Shown here: positions 1 through 6,200 of the stretch, piece by piece | Layout: each line of letters begins with the position of its first letter | Position numbering within the stretch: the first letter of the stretch is position 1 | DNA from: JBBRMG01 sp038230955 | GTDB taxonomy: Bacteria; Patescibacteriota; Doudnabacteria; UBA920 | Assembly: GCA_038230955.1 (NCBI GenBank) | Contig: JBBRMG010000031.1 | Coordinates: 1-7,921, forward strand | DNA: 7,921 nt | Direction of reading: 5' to 3' | The notes under the pieces: model-generated | Told to the model about the DNA's origin: nothing | What the model saw: the letters and a program-made list of their open reading frames with translations, nothing else | The model's database searches: none | Position numbers and translations under genes: made by a program

Positions 1-1
1 T

Positions 2-142
2 GCAGGTGACTATGTACTGGGCACCGTTGGCCCAGACGGCTGGATGGATTTTGCTAGCATTGTTATCACTGCAGTAGACGGAAGTCCTGGTTCAACTCCT
101 AAGATGGGTAACCCGATCATGAAGGGCAGCTTCGTTAAATAA
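2..142 (+). CDS. 3' end of an unrecognised protein (partial)
   Basis: The frame is open from the window edge to the TAA at 140-142 and gives the last 46 residues. The peptide is rich in Gly, Asp, Ser and Pro (GTVGPDGWMDFASI, then GSPGSTPKMGNPIMKGSF) and has no membrane segment or cysteine. The composition suggests a folded beta-rich or secreted C-terminus, but I do not recognise the family. It ends 12 bp before the next start with no terminator-like hairpin between, so the downstream genes may be co-transcribed with it. That it is coding rests on good codon-like composition and tight spacing; the rest of the gene lies outside the window. Confidence 0.6.
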   Translation, partial: AGDYVLGTVGPDGWMDFASIVITAVDGSPGSTPKMGNPIMKGSFVK

Positions 143-154
143 TAATTTTAAAGT

Positions 155-1408
155 TTGATTACAATCAAGGTTTCTAGAAAATCCATCAATTTTTTATTGC
201 TGATGGTTATTATAGTGCTTGGCACTATTGCCGGATTTTTCGTTTGGCGTATTCATTCTGGAAAACCCTCGGATCATGCTCTAGTAAAGTTACTACAAAG
301 TAATAGTTTTGGACTTAAAAAACAATTAGCCTCTCAGTCGGACCGCGATTATGTGGCGGCGGAGATGGCTCTTTGTTACAGTACGAACGATAATAACTGT
401 TACAAACAGGTAGCCCAACTGTTTTATTGGCAATTTGGGACTACGCGTATCTTGAATGTTTTTAAAGATACCGAATCCCAGAAGGAAGTATTTGCCAGAT
501 GCCATGAGGCTGCACACTATATCGGCAGAATGACCTATGATGACCGCGGCAGCGTGGCCTATTCTTATGAGAAAGGAAATGATGCGTGTTGGGGTGGTTT
601 TTACCATGGAGTAATTGAGCAGTATTTTAAAAGCAAAAATATAGATCCATTCCAGGCGGACCACGCAACCCTAGTCAATCATATACATGCAGTTTGTGGT
701 AATCAGGAAGATTTTTCAGCTCCGAGAATTTATGCTGAATGTTTGCATGGCATTGGTCACGCCATGATGTTCATTACAGATGCTGATGTGCCAAAGTCTT
801 TAGAATTCTGTGACGCATTACCAACGCAAGAAAATAGAGAAATTTGTTACAGCGGGGTGTTTATGGAAAATTCATCGAGTTCTACTAATTTAGATCACCC
901 GACGAAATATTTGAAAGCAGACGATCCAATGTATCCTTGCACAATTCTCGATATGCGTTATGCTAGAGTCTGCTATGAGTATCAGAGTTCCTACTTTGCT
1001 GAATTGAGTCAATGGGACTGGGCGAAGACGGGCGCGTTATGCGCCAAGGTGCCGTCGGATTTTCAACAGGGATGTTATAGTGTAATGGGCTCGAACCAAG
1101 TGGGCTACACTCAGGATTTACAGCAAATGATTGACCATTGTCAATTAGCTGGTTCGGAAGAACATCAGAATCAGTGTATCAATGGTGTGGTCAATGCTTT
1201 GGGCGCGAGATACGTAGGTGATGCTAATCGTATGTTAGAGTTTTGTAATATAGTACCCAAAAATTTTAAAGACTTTTGTTTCACAGGTATGGGAACAGCG
1301 TCCGGAGGCTGGTCTAAAGACGCTCATACTCAAACCGAAGCCTGCGCAATTATTAATGATAAACAATATGCTGACGCATGCCGCTCTGCCAGGAGTAAAC
1401 CACAGTAA
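155..1408 (+). CDS. Membrane-anchored His/Cys-rich repeat protein, paralog 1 of 3
   Basis: A 417-residue protein of a family I cannot name. Residues 1-10 are basic, residues 11-32 form one membrane anchor, and the rest is probably outside the cytoplasm. The core has C116-HEAAH (H117, H121) followed by IGR, FYHGV (H151), CLHGIGH (C196, H198, H202) and CYSGVFMEN (231-239). From residue 219 on, six cysteine pairs (219/231, 262/273, 296/307, 329/341, 364/375, 397/409) recur about every 34 residues, as expected for a disulfide-clamped helical repeat. There are 18 cysteines in total. Start: TTG at 155 is chosen because the resulting ITIK...RKS N-terminus matches the MxIK...K N-termini of the next two paralogs; the first in-frame ATG lies inside the membrane segment. 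No Shine-Dalgarno is visible. HEAAH resembles a zinc-protease HExxH, but the Glu is not kept in the paralogs. A metal-binding surface role is inference. Confidence 0.85.
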   Translation: MITIKVSRKSINFLLLMVIIVLGTIAGFFVWRIHSGKPSDHALVKLLQSNSFGLKKQLASQSDRDYVAAEMALCYSTNDNNCYKQVAQLFYWQFGTTRILNVFKDTESQKEVFARCHEAAHYIGRMTYDDRGSVAYSYEKGNDACWGGFYHGVIEQYFKSKNIDPFQADHATLVNHIHAVCGNQEDFSAPRIYAECLHGIGHAMMFITDADVPKSLEFCDALPTQENREICYSGVFMENSSSSTNLDHPTKYLKADDPMYPCTILDMRYARVCYEYQSSYFAELSQWDWAKTGALCAKVPSDFQQGCYSVMGSNQVGYTQDLQQMIDHCQLAGSEEHQNQCINGVVNALGARYVGDANRMLEFCNIVPKNFKDFCFTGMGTASGGWSKDAHTQTEACAIINDKQYADACRSARSKPQ

Positions 1409-1417
1409 GAAATCGTT

Positions 1418-2866
1418 ATGGAAATAAAATTTGAACTAAAAAACAAGCATTTAGTAATTGCCGCAGGTGCTCTAGTTGTTGTTGCTCTGGCCGTTTTTTT
1501 ATATCCCCATTTCAAACTACAATTGACTAAGCAGTCCACCCAAACAGCAAGCGGTAAAATTATTGACGTTAGCGTTACCGCCCAAGGGTTTCAGCCGAAT
1601 CAAGTGGAGATTAATGCTGGTGATACCGTGCGCTGGACTAACAATAGCCAAACTGCGCGTTGGCCAGCCTCGAACCCGCATCCAACCCATGACGATTATC
1701 CTGGGTTTGATCCACTTAAAGAAGTTGGTCCGGGCCAGACTTGGCAGTTTACTTTTTTCCGTGAGGGGAGCTGGGGTTATCATGACCATTTGTACCCGCA
1801 CGATCACGGTACTGTTGTAGTTAAAGCTGCAACCACTGCCAGTGTCCCCAACGGCCAGTTGCCACCAGAGATTGACCAGCTCAAATCAGAAACTGATACA
1901 AAGAAACAAGCTGAAATTGTCCGCGGCATGGCAGAAAAATATGGGCCCAAAGAAACTTTAGGCTTTATGCGGGCCTCGGGCTTGCCTTATACCGGCGAAA
2001 CCCATTTACTAGTTCACGAGATAGGCGATGTAGCCTACAAAAAATACGGTGAACAAGCTTTGCTTTATTGCGACGATTCTTTTTTAAGCGCTTGTTATCA
2101 CGGGGTGGTTTTGCACGAATTAGCCGATCACGGGCTCGAAGGAGTTGCTAAGACCATCGATCAGTGCAAGTCTCAGGGTAGCGCCGTTCTCAGTCAGTGC
2201 AGTCACGCTGCCGGCCATGGTTTTCTGGCCTGGAAGGAATATCAGGTTTTACAAGCGGTGCCGTATTGCGACAAGCTTCATGAAATAGATAAAGACATCC
2301 CATTATTTAATTGCCAAGATGGGGTGTTTATGGAAAATATTTTCGGGGTACACGAAGGATCTCCTTCACCTAATCGCCTGGTTATTAAACAGTCTGACCC
2401 ACAGTATCCATGCGACGCCATGCCTGATCAATATCAATCGGGCTGTTGGGCAAATCAAGCAACCTTTATGTACCAACTGTATGGCGAGTTACGCAAGGTT
2501 GCGGTCGGCTGTGATCAGGTGACGAATATAAAATATCAAGATCTATGCTACAACAATTTTGCCCGCCAAATTCATCCACTGACCCAAGGGCAATCTCAAA
2601 AAGCAATTGAGTTGTGTAAAAATGCTACGACTCCAGCAAGGCAAGATGATTGTCTTATAACTATTGCCAACGCCGCTTTCTCAGTGGGAGATGTAAAGCA
2701 AATGCCTTATGAACTGTGTGCGACCTTAGTCAATTCTCCAAAACACAGTAAGTGCTATGAAGATATTTTCAATGCCATGGCTTACTATACGCATGCTGGC
2801 CCTGGTGAACTTTGTCAGTATGTAAAAGAACCTGACCAACAGAAAATTTGTAAGCAACGGTTTTAA
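1418..2866 (+). CDS. Membrane-anchored cupredoxin-like / His-Cys repeat fusion protein, paralog 2 of 3
   Basis: 482 residues. The basic N-terminus (MEIKFELKNK) and anchor at about 11-29 are followed by a cupredoxin-like domain at about 47-136: VSVTAQGFQPNQVEI, then NAGDTVRWTNNS, GPGQTWQFTF and GTVVV are the typical strand signatures. There is no cysteine in that domain. The ligand loop reads YHDHLYPHDHG (121-131) where a blue copper site would have Cys, His and Met. After a linker comes the family core: HLLVH (196-200) followed by EIGD, CYHGV (226-230), CSHAAGH (261-267) and CQDGVFMEN (299-307). Cysteine pairs then follow at 284/299, 332/343, 365/377, 400/412, 434/446 and 466/478. There are 16 cysteines, all in the core and repeats. 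It starts 9 bp after paralog 1, so co-transcription is likely. The fusion points to a redox or metal function outside the cytoplasm; substrate and metal are unknown. Confidence 0.88.
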   Translation: MEIKFELKNKHLVIAAGALVVVALAVFLYPHFKLQLTKQSTQTASGKIIDVSVTAQGFQPNQVEINAGDTVRWTNNSQTARWPASNPHPTHDDYPGFDPLKEVGPGQTWQFTFFREGSWGYHDHLYPHDHGTVVVKAATTASVPNGQLPPEIDQLKSETDTKKQAEIVRGMAEKYGPKETLGFMRASGLPYTGETHLLVHEIGDVAYKKYGEQALLYCDDSFLSACYHGVVLHELADHGLEGVAKTIDQCKSQGSAVLSQCSHAAGHGFLAWKEYQVLQAVPYCDKLHEIDKDIPLFNCQDGVFMENIFGVHEGSPSPNRLVIKQSDPQYPCDAMPDQYQSGCWANQATFMYQLYGELRKVAVGCDQVTNIKYQDLCYNNFARQIHPLTQGQSQKAIELCKNATTPARQDDCLITIANAAFSVGDVKQMPYELCATLVNSPKHSKCYEDIFNAMAYYTHAGPGELCQYVKEPDQQKICKQRF

Positions 2867-2869
2867 TGT

Positions 2870-3934
2870 ATGAAAATTAAAATCATTCTTACTAAAAAAC
2901 AGTTAATCATTGCTTTGGCCTTATTGGTGGTTGGAGTGCTGGGTTGGATGTATCTCAAGCACCACAATCCATCAGGCAAATTCAAGGCCAGTACATCTGA
3001 CTTTGGAGGCATGCTCCAACACGATCAACAAACCGCTACTACTGCAAATCCTGCTTCTTCTGCAGAAATAGCTTATATTCAGGACTTAGCAAAACAAAAA
3101 GGCGGCGCTGCAGCTTACGCTTACCTGAAAGACCAGTGGAAGAATAAGCAGGCTCAAGGCCATGACTTAGCTCACGTAGTTGGCCGTTTGCTTTACCAAG
3201 AACAGGGCATTAAAGGTTTGGCAGTATGTGATAGCAATTTTGCTTTTGGTTGTTACCATGGTTTTTTGGAAGACTTGGTAAAAAAACAGGGTGAGGGGGG
3301 CTTGGCTAGCGCGGAACAAGGTTGTAAGGACCTAGGATTGCCGGGGGTCGTAGCCTCTTGTATACATGGTATTGGTCATGGTGTTCTCGGATACAAAGGT
3401 GACATCACTGCTGCATTGCCGTTGTGCCAGCAGTTTCCTCAGACGGAAAGCAGTTACTGCTTTGATGGCGCTTTTATGGAGTATTATAACGGTATCATGG
3501 AATCTTCGACTAAGATAAGCATTGACTACAGCAATCCGTGGAAATTTTGTTTGGGTATGATCAATGAAACTCAAGGACAGTGCGTGCGCAACCAAATTTT
3601 TTATATGCTTAATAGCACTCCTGAAAAACTAGCACCGGCGATTAAAACTTGTGCGCAACTTACCGATAGTTTAAAAACTTTTTGTATTACATCAGTGGGT
3701 TTGTTTGCGACCCAGCATTCGGAAGGAAACCCCAAGTCAGCTGGAGCTGTGTGTAAAAACTTTAGCGCATCTGTTGATCAAAACGCTTGTGTGACAGGTT
3801 CAGCGCAGGAATTTGTGTTTGAACAATTTCCTGTGGCGACCGCTCGGCAATTATGTTCTTCGCTTGATCAGGTTGGCTCCCAGGTGTGTTTAAATGCCGT
3901 GGAAGGAATCGCCAAAGATTACGGCCGCAAATAA
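2870..3934 (+). CDS. Membrane-anchored His/Cys-rich repeat protein, paralog 3 of 3
   Basis: 354 residues, the shortest and simplest member. The N-terminus MKIKIILTKK and the anchor at about 11-29 match the sibling proteins. A Ser/Thr/Ala-rich spacer (about 40-65) precedes a helical stretch and the core: GHDLAH (H98, H102) followed by VVGR, C120-x7-CYHG (C128, H130), CIHGIGH (C164, H166, H170) and CFDGAFMEY (197-205). Five cysteine pairs follow at 186/197, 227/238, 261/272, 295/307 and 329/340, spaced 34 residues apart after the first. All 14 cysteines can be placed in pairs. It begins 3 bp after the previous stop, so translational coupling is likely. It has no cupredoxin domain, so the His/Cys core and repeats are the family-defining part. 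I see no catalytic signature of a known enzyme. Confidence 0.86.
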   Translation: MKIKIILTKKQLIIALALLVVGVLGWMYLKHHNPSGKFKASTSDFGGMLQHDQQTATTANPASSAEIAYIQDLAKQKGGAAAYAYLKDQWKNKQAQGHDLAHVVGRLLYQEQGIKGLAVCDSNFAFGCYHGFLEDLVKKQGEGGLASAEQGCKDLGLPGVVASCIHGIGHGVLGYKGDITAALPLCQQFPQTESSYCFDGAFMEYYNGIMESSTKISIDYSNPWKFCLGMINETQGQCVRNQIFYMLNSTPEKLAPAIKTCAQLTDSLKTFCITSVGLFATQHSEGNPKSAGAVCKNFSASVDQNACVTGSAQEFVFEQFPVATARQLCSSLDQVGSQVCLNAVEGIAKDYGRK

Positions 3935-3941
3935 TTTTATA

Positions 3942-5525
3942 ATGGACTCTGTAAAATCTTTTTTAAAATTGCATATCTTCGATATTTTGGCCTTAGGGAT
4001 TATCGCGGTCAGTTTAGTTTTTAGTATTAGAGCTTTGGAGTATCCGATTATTCAGTATGAGAGCAATAGAGACTATTTGGTGGCGCATCATATAAAAGTG
4101 TACGCGGAGAGTCCTCAGTTTGGGCCCTGGAATGGATTTTCCTACAATCAAATAAAAAATAGCCCAGTATATTATTATATTCTGGCGGCAATTTTATATA
4201 TACGGGACAGCCTAATGTTTTTAGGATTGTTTAATGTATATGCCCAGCTTTTAGTGATTGGAGCGATATACCTTTTGGGTAAATATTTGTTTTCGCCTTT
4301 TGTGGGTTTAGTGGCGATGTCACTGTACGCTTTTAGTTCTCAAAACTTGTCGCAGTCCAGTGCGATGTGGCAGCCATATTTTATGGCGGTATTTTTATAC
4401 GCGAGCTATTTACTGTTACTATGGGCGTATCATAAAAAAACCGCGTACCCGGCTATAGCCGGTTCAGCGATGTTCGCTTTTGCCGGCGCTATTCATAATT
4501 CTGTTTTTGCTTTAATCCCAATTTTTACCTTTTGCGTTTGGTTGGTTCTGAGGCCTGGTAAAAATATTAGGAATTATTTTTTGGCCGTGGGAGCTTTCAC
4601 ACTGACCTTAACTGTTGTTTATGTTCCCGTATTGCTTTATTACCTCCGACTTCCTCCTCTAGTGGGAAGTGCTCTAACTCAAAATTTCTCTCTTGGCCCT
4701 CAATCGATTTTGCAGCACGTCATTAGTAATTTTACAAAATTATGGAGAATGTATTATCAATATCCTTCGTATAACATTTTAGCTTTGAGTCTAATGGGCT
4801 TGTTGTTAGTAGCCGTCTTTACCTATGTGATGAGGTTTAAGTTTGAACCACGAGGTAAGCATTTGCTTATTGTTATCGGTTTCATTGTGCAAATGATTGT
4901 GCTTGTGTCGTTGTTTGATTCAGATAAGATTGTAAATTATTATTTTATACCCGTTTCTGGATTGGTTATACTGGTAACAGCGGAGATCCTGGAGTCCTTT
5001 TTCAGTTTGCATAAAGCTTTCCGCGTAGCACAAGTGATTGTAATTTTTTTGTTGATCAAAACTATATCCGCTAATTTTTATTTTGCCGATTCACACGATC
5101 ATTCGGGTCGCCTGCAGTATACAACGAATGCCATAACTGAGGTTACCAAAGCGATCCATGATCAAGCTCATCAAATCCAAATGCAAAACCACTATCCTGA
5201 ACCTAACTTTTTTACTGTTCAGTACTTCGTTTCTGAATCTGAGCAAGCTATGCTACAAGCTAATCCCGCCCCACTGTGGGCACCCCTAGAAAAATTGTTC
5301 AACAAAAAATTTGTAGAGATTTCCGATTTTGAGCCAGATGGAAACAATTTTAAAGTTTCAAACTCCAATGAATATCTGTTCCTTGTCTGCAATCACTACC
5401 GCCATGAATCCACAGATGATCTGTGCCTTAATGCCAATAACCCTCAATTGGCCTACTATAACATAATTGGCCAGCTGCCAGCTCCGGAACCGTTTCTGGT
5501 GTATTATGGGAGCTTAAAAAAGTAA
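3942..5525 (+). CDS. Multi-pass membrane glycosyltransferase-like protein (GT-C / PMT-type)
   Basis: 527 residues with about ten hydrophobic segments (first at about 12-30, last at about 361-375) and a soluble tail at about 380-527. After the first helix comes an outer loop with NRD (42-44), then GPWNGFSYNQIKNSPVYYYI (61-80). An acidic residue in the first loop followed by an aromatic 'NSPxYYY' segment is the usual look of GT-C enzymes related to family 39, which transfer a sugar from a polyprenyl-phosphate carrier on the outer face of the membrane. The acceptor is unknown. Start: ATG 3942 is preferred over an in-frame ATG at 3894, which would lie inside the preceding gene and add 16 residues before the membrane helix. 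The 7-bp gap to paralog 3 suggests one transcript, so the His/Cys proteins or a linked surface glycan are possible acceptors. The tail has C483 and C495, spaced like the C-x11-C pairs upstream, but without the repeat context. Function is moderately sure, specificity not. Confidence 0.75.
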   Translation: MDSVKSFLKLHIFDILALGIIAVSLVFSIRALEYPIIQYESNRDYLVAHHIKVYAESPQFGPWNGFSYNQIKNSPVYYYILAAILYIRDSLMFLGLFNVYAQLLVIGAIYLLGKYLFSPFVGLVAMSLYAFSSQNLSQSSAMWQPYFMAVFLYASYLLLLWAYHKKTAYPAIAGSAMFAFAGAIHNSVFALIPIFTFCVWLVLRPGKNIRNYFLAVGAFTLTLTVVYVPVLLYYLRLPPLVGSALTQNFSLGPQSILQHVISNFTKLWRMYYQYPSYNILALSLMGLLLVAVFTYVMRFKFEPRGKHLLIVIGFIVQMIVLVSLFDSDKIVNYYFIPVSGLVILVTAEILESFFSLHKAFRVAQVIVIFLLIKTISANFYFADSHDHSGRLQYTTNAITEVTKAIHDQAHQIQMQNHYPEPNFFTVQYFVSESEQAMLQANPAPLWAPLEKLFNKKFVEISDFEPDGNNFKVSNSNEYLFLVCNHYRHESTDDLCLNANNPQLAYYNIIGQLPAPEPFLVYYGSLKK

Positions 5526-5575
5526 AGCTAAACAATTATAGGTAAACATAATGTAGGGTTAAGCAATCGTCCGGC

Positions 5576-5604
5576 TTGACCGTTTGCGGCCAAAGTGTTA
5601 GTAT
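5576..5604 (+). promoter_or_regulatory. Sigma70-type promoter of rpsP
   Basis: TTGACC (5576-5581) and TAGTAT (5599-5604) are separated by exactly 17 bp, a good housekeeping -35/-10 pair. Transcription would start near 5611, leaving a leader of about 20 nt before the S16 start. An imperfect inverted repeat (TTGaCCG TTTG CGGcCAA, 5576-5593) overlaps the -35 box. Confidence 0.7.
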
Positions 5605-5633
5605 TTGTTGGCTATTAAAGATTTTTTTAAGAA

Positions 5634-6083
5634 ATGCTAACTATCCGCTTACAACGCTCCGGCAAAAAGAATAAGCCTGAATTCCGCATAATTCTGGCAG
5701 AAAAGACCTCTGCTGCTAATAAGAAGTTCACTGAAATCCTGGGTCACTATAACCCGCACACCAAGGTTTTTGGTATCAAAGAAGATAGATTGAAGTACTG
5801 GATGGATCAACATGTCACTTTGTCCCCTACGGTACACAATCTTTTTGTCACTAAGGCAATTTTAGAGGGTGTCACTAAAGTAAAAGCTTTCACAATTCCA
5901 AAAAAACCAGTTGAACCGGAAGCTCCAGCAGCTCCCGCCGCCACGACAGATACTACGGATACCCCTGCCGTTGAAGGGGTAGTCGCCGAAACCCCGGTTG
6001 AGCCAGTCGTTGAAACTCCTGTTGAAACTCCTATCGAAGTTGCATCTGAGCCTAATCCAGAACCAGTCGTTGAGACAAAATAA
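5634..6083 (+). CDS. rpsP: 30S ribosomal protein S16 with acidic C-terminal extension
   Basis: Residues 1-90 are a full S16: MLTIRLQRSGKKNKPEFRI at the start, a lysine-rich AEKTSAANKKFTEILGHYNP segment (22-41), DRLKYWMDQ (51-59), then LSPTVHNLF (63-71) and a basic end at VKAFTIPKKP. S16 binds 16S rRNA and helps assemble the small subunit. The usual protein is about 80-90 residues; this one has 149. The extra tail (about 92-149) is Pro/Val/Glu/Thr/Ala-rich, with 13 acidic residues and only one basic residue (the last Lys), and is probably disordered. The gene sits alone between its own promoter and terminator, without the rimM or trmD partners found beside it in many bacteria. No Shine-Dalgarno is seen; the start is preceded by a T-run and AAGAA. 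Identity is sure; the role of the tail is unknown. Confidence 0.96.
   Translation: MLTIRLQRSGKKNKPEFRIILAEKTSAANKKFTEILGHYNPHTKVFGIKEDRLKYWMDQHVTLSPTVHNLFVTKAILEGVTKVKAFTIPKKPVEPEAPAAPAATTDTTDTPAVEGVVAETPVEPVVETPVETPIEVASEPNPEPVVETK
6009..6032 (+). repeat. Two tandem copies of a 12-bp unit in the rpsP tail
   Basis: GTTGAAACTCCT occurs twice head to tail and encodes VETP-VETP. A related CCAGTCGTTGA(A/G)AC occurs at about 6003 and again at about 6063. The acidic tail therefore seems to have grown partly by short in-frame duplications. Confidence 0.65.
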
Positions 6084-6097
6084 GATCATTTCACCCC

Positions 6098-6129
6098 AGC
6101 TGCCTAGATAAGGCAGCTTTTATTTTTTT
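6098..6129 (+). terminator. Intrinsic terminator of rpsP
   Basis: A perfect 8-bp stem AGCTGCCT / AGGCAGCT with a 5-nt loop (AGATA) is followed by TT-TA-TTTTTTT. It lies 14 nt past the S16 stop. The T-tract overlaps the -35 box of the next promoter. Confidence 0.9.
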
Positions 6130-6156
6130 GACATTTAGTCAAAAATCATGTATAAT
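6128..6156 (+). promoter_or_regulatory. Perfect-consensus sigma70 promoter for the three downstream genes
   Basis: TTGACA (6128-6133), a 17-bp spacer, and TATAAT (6151-6156): both hexamers match the consensus exactly at optimal spacing. Transcription would begin near 6163, giving a leader of about 38 nt. The first two T of the -35 box are the last two T of the rpsP terminator. No operator-like dyad is seen nearby, which fits strong constitutive expression. Confidence 0.85.
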
Positions 6157-6200
6157 TCATCTATAAATTAGCTAAAGGTTCGAAACAAATATAGAAAACT

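Noticed and set aside
503..517. HEAAH in paralog 1 as an HExxH zinc metalloprotease motif
   Set aside because: The equivalent motifs in the two sibling proteins are HLLVH and HDLAH, so the catalytic Glu is not conserved, and no downstream third-ligand signature is seen. HxxxH is the conserved feature.
326..664. Minus-strand frame opposite paralog 1 (also 1330-1539, 1517-1807, 3332-3595, 5649-5837, 5862-6089)
   Set aside because: Each lies fully within or across well-supported + strand genes, has no recognisable domain and shows reverse-complement composition of the gene opposite.
1391..1395. AGGAG as Shine-Dalgarno for the gene at 1418
   Set aside because: It ends 22 bases before the ATG, too far for a normal site, and lies within the coding sequence of paralog 1.
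155..3934. Cys/His-rich proteins as multiheme cytochromes
   Set aside because: No CxxCH motif occurs in any of the three proteins; the cysteines are spaced 11-12 apart in a regular pair pattern.
3894..3941. Upstream ATG at 3894 as the start of the glycosyltransferase-like gene
   Set aside because: It would overlap the preceding gene by 41 bases and add 16 polar residues; ATG 3942 places the first membrane helix close to the N-terminus, as in the family.
5511..5529. AGCTT/AAGCT inverted repeat at the glycosyltransferase stop as a terminator
   Set aside because: The stem is only 5 bp, A/T-rich, overlaps the stop and has no T-tract after it.
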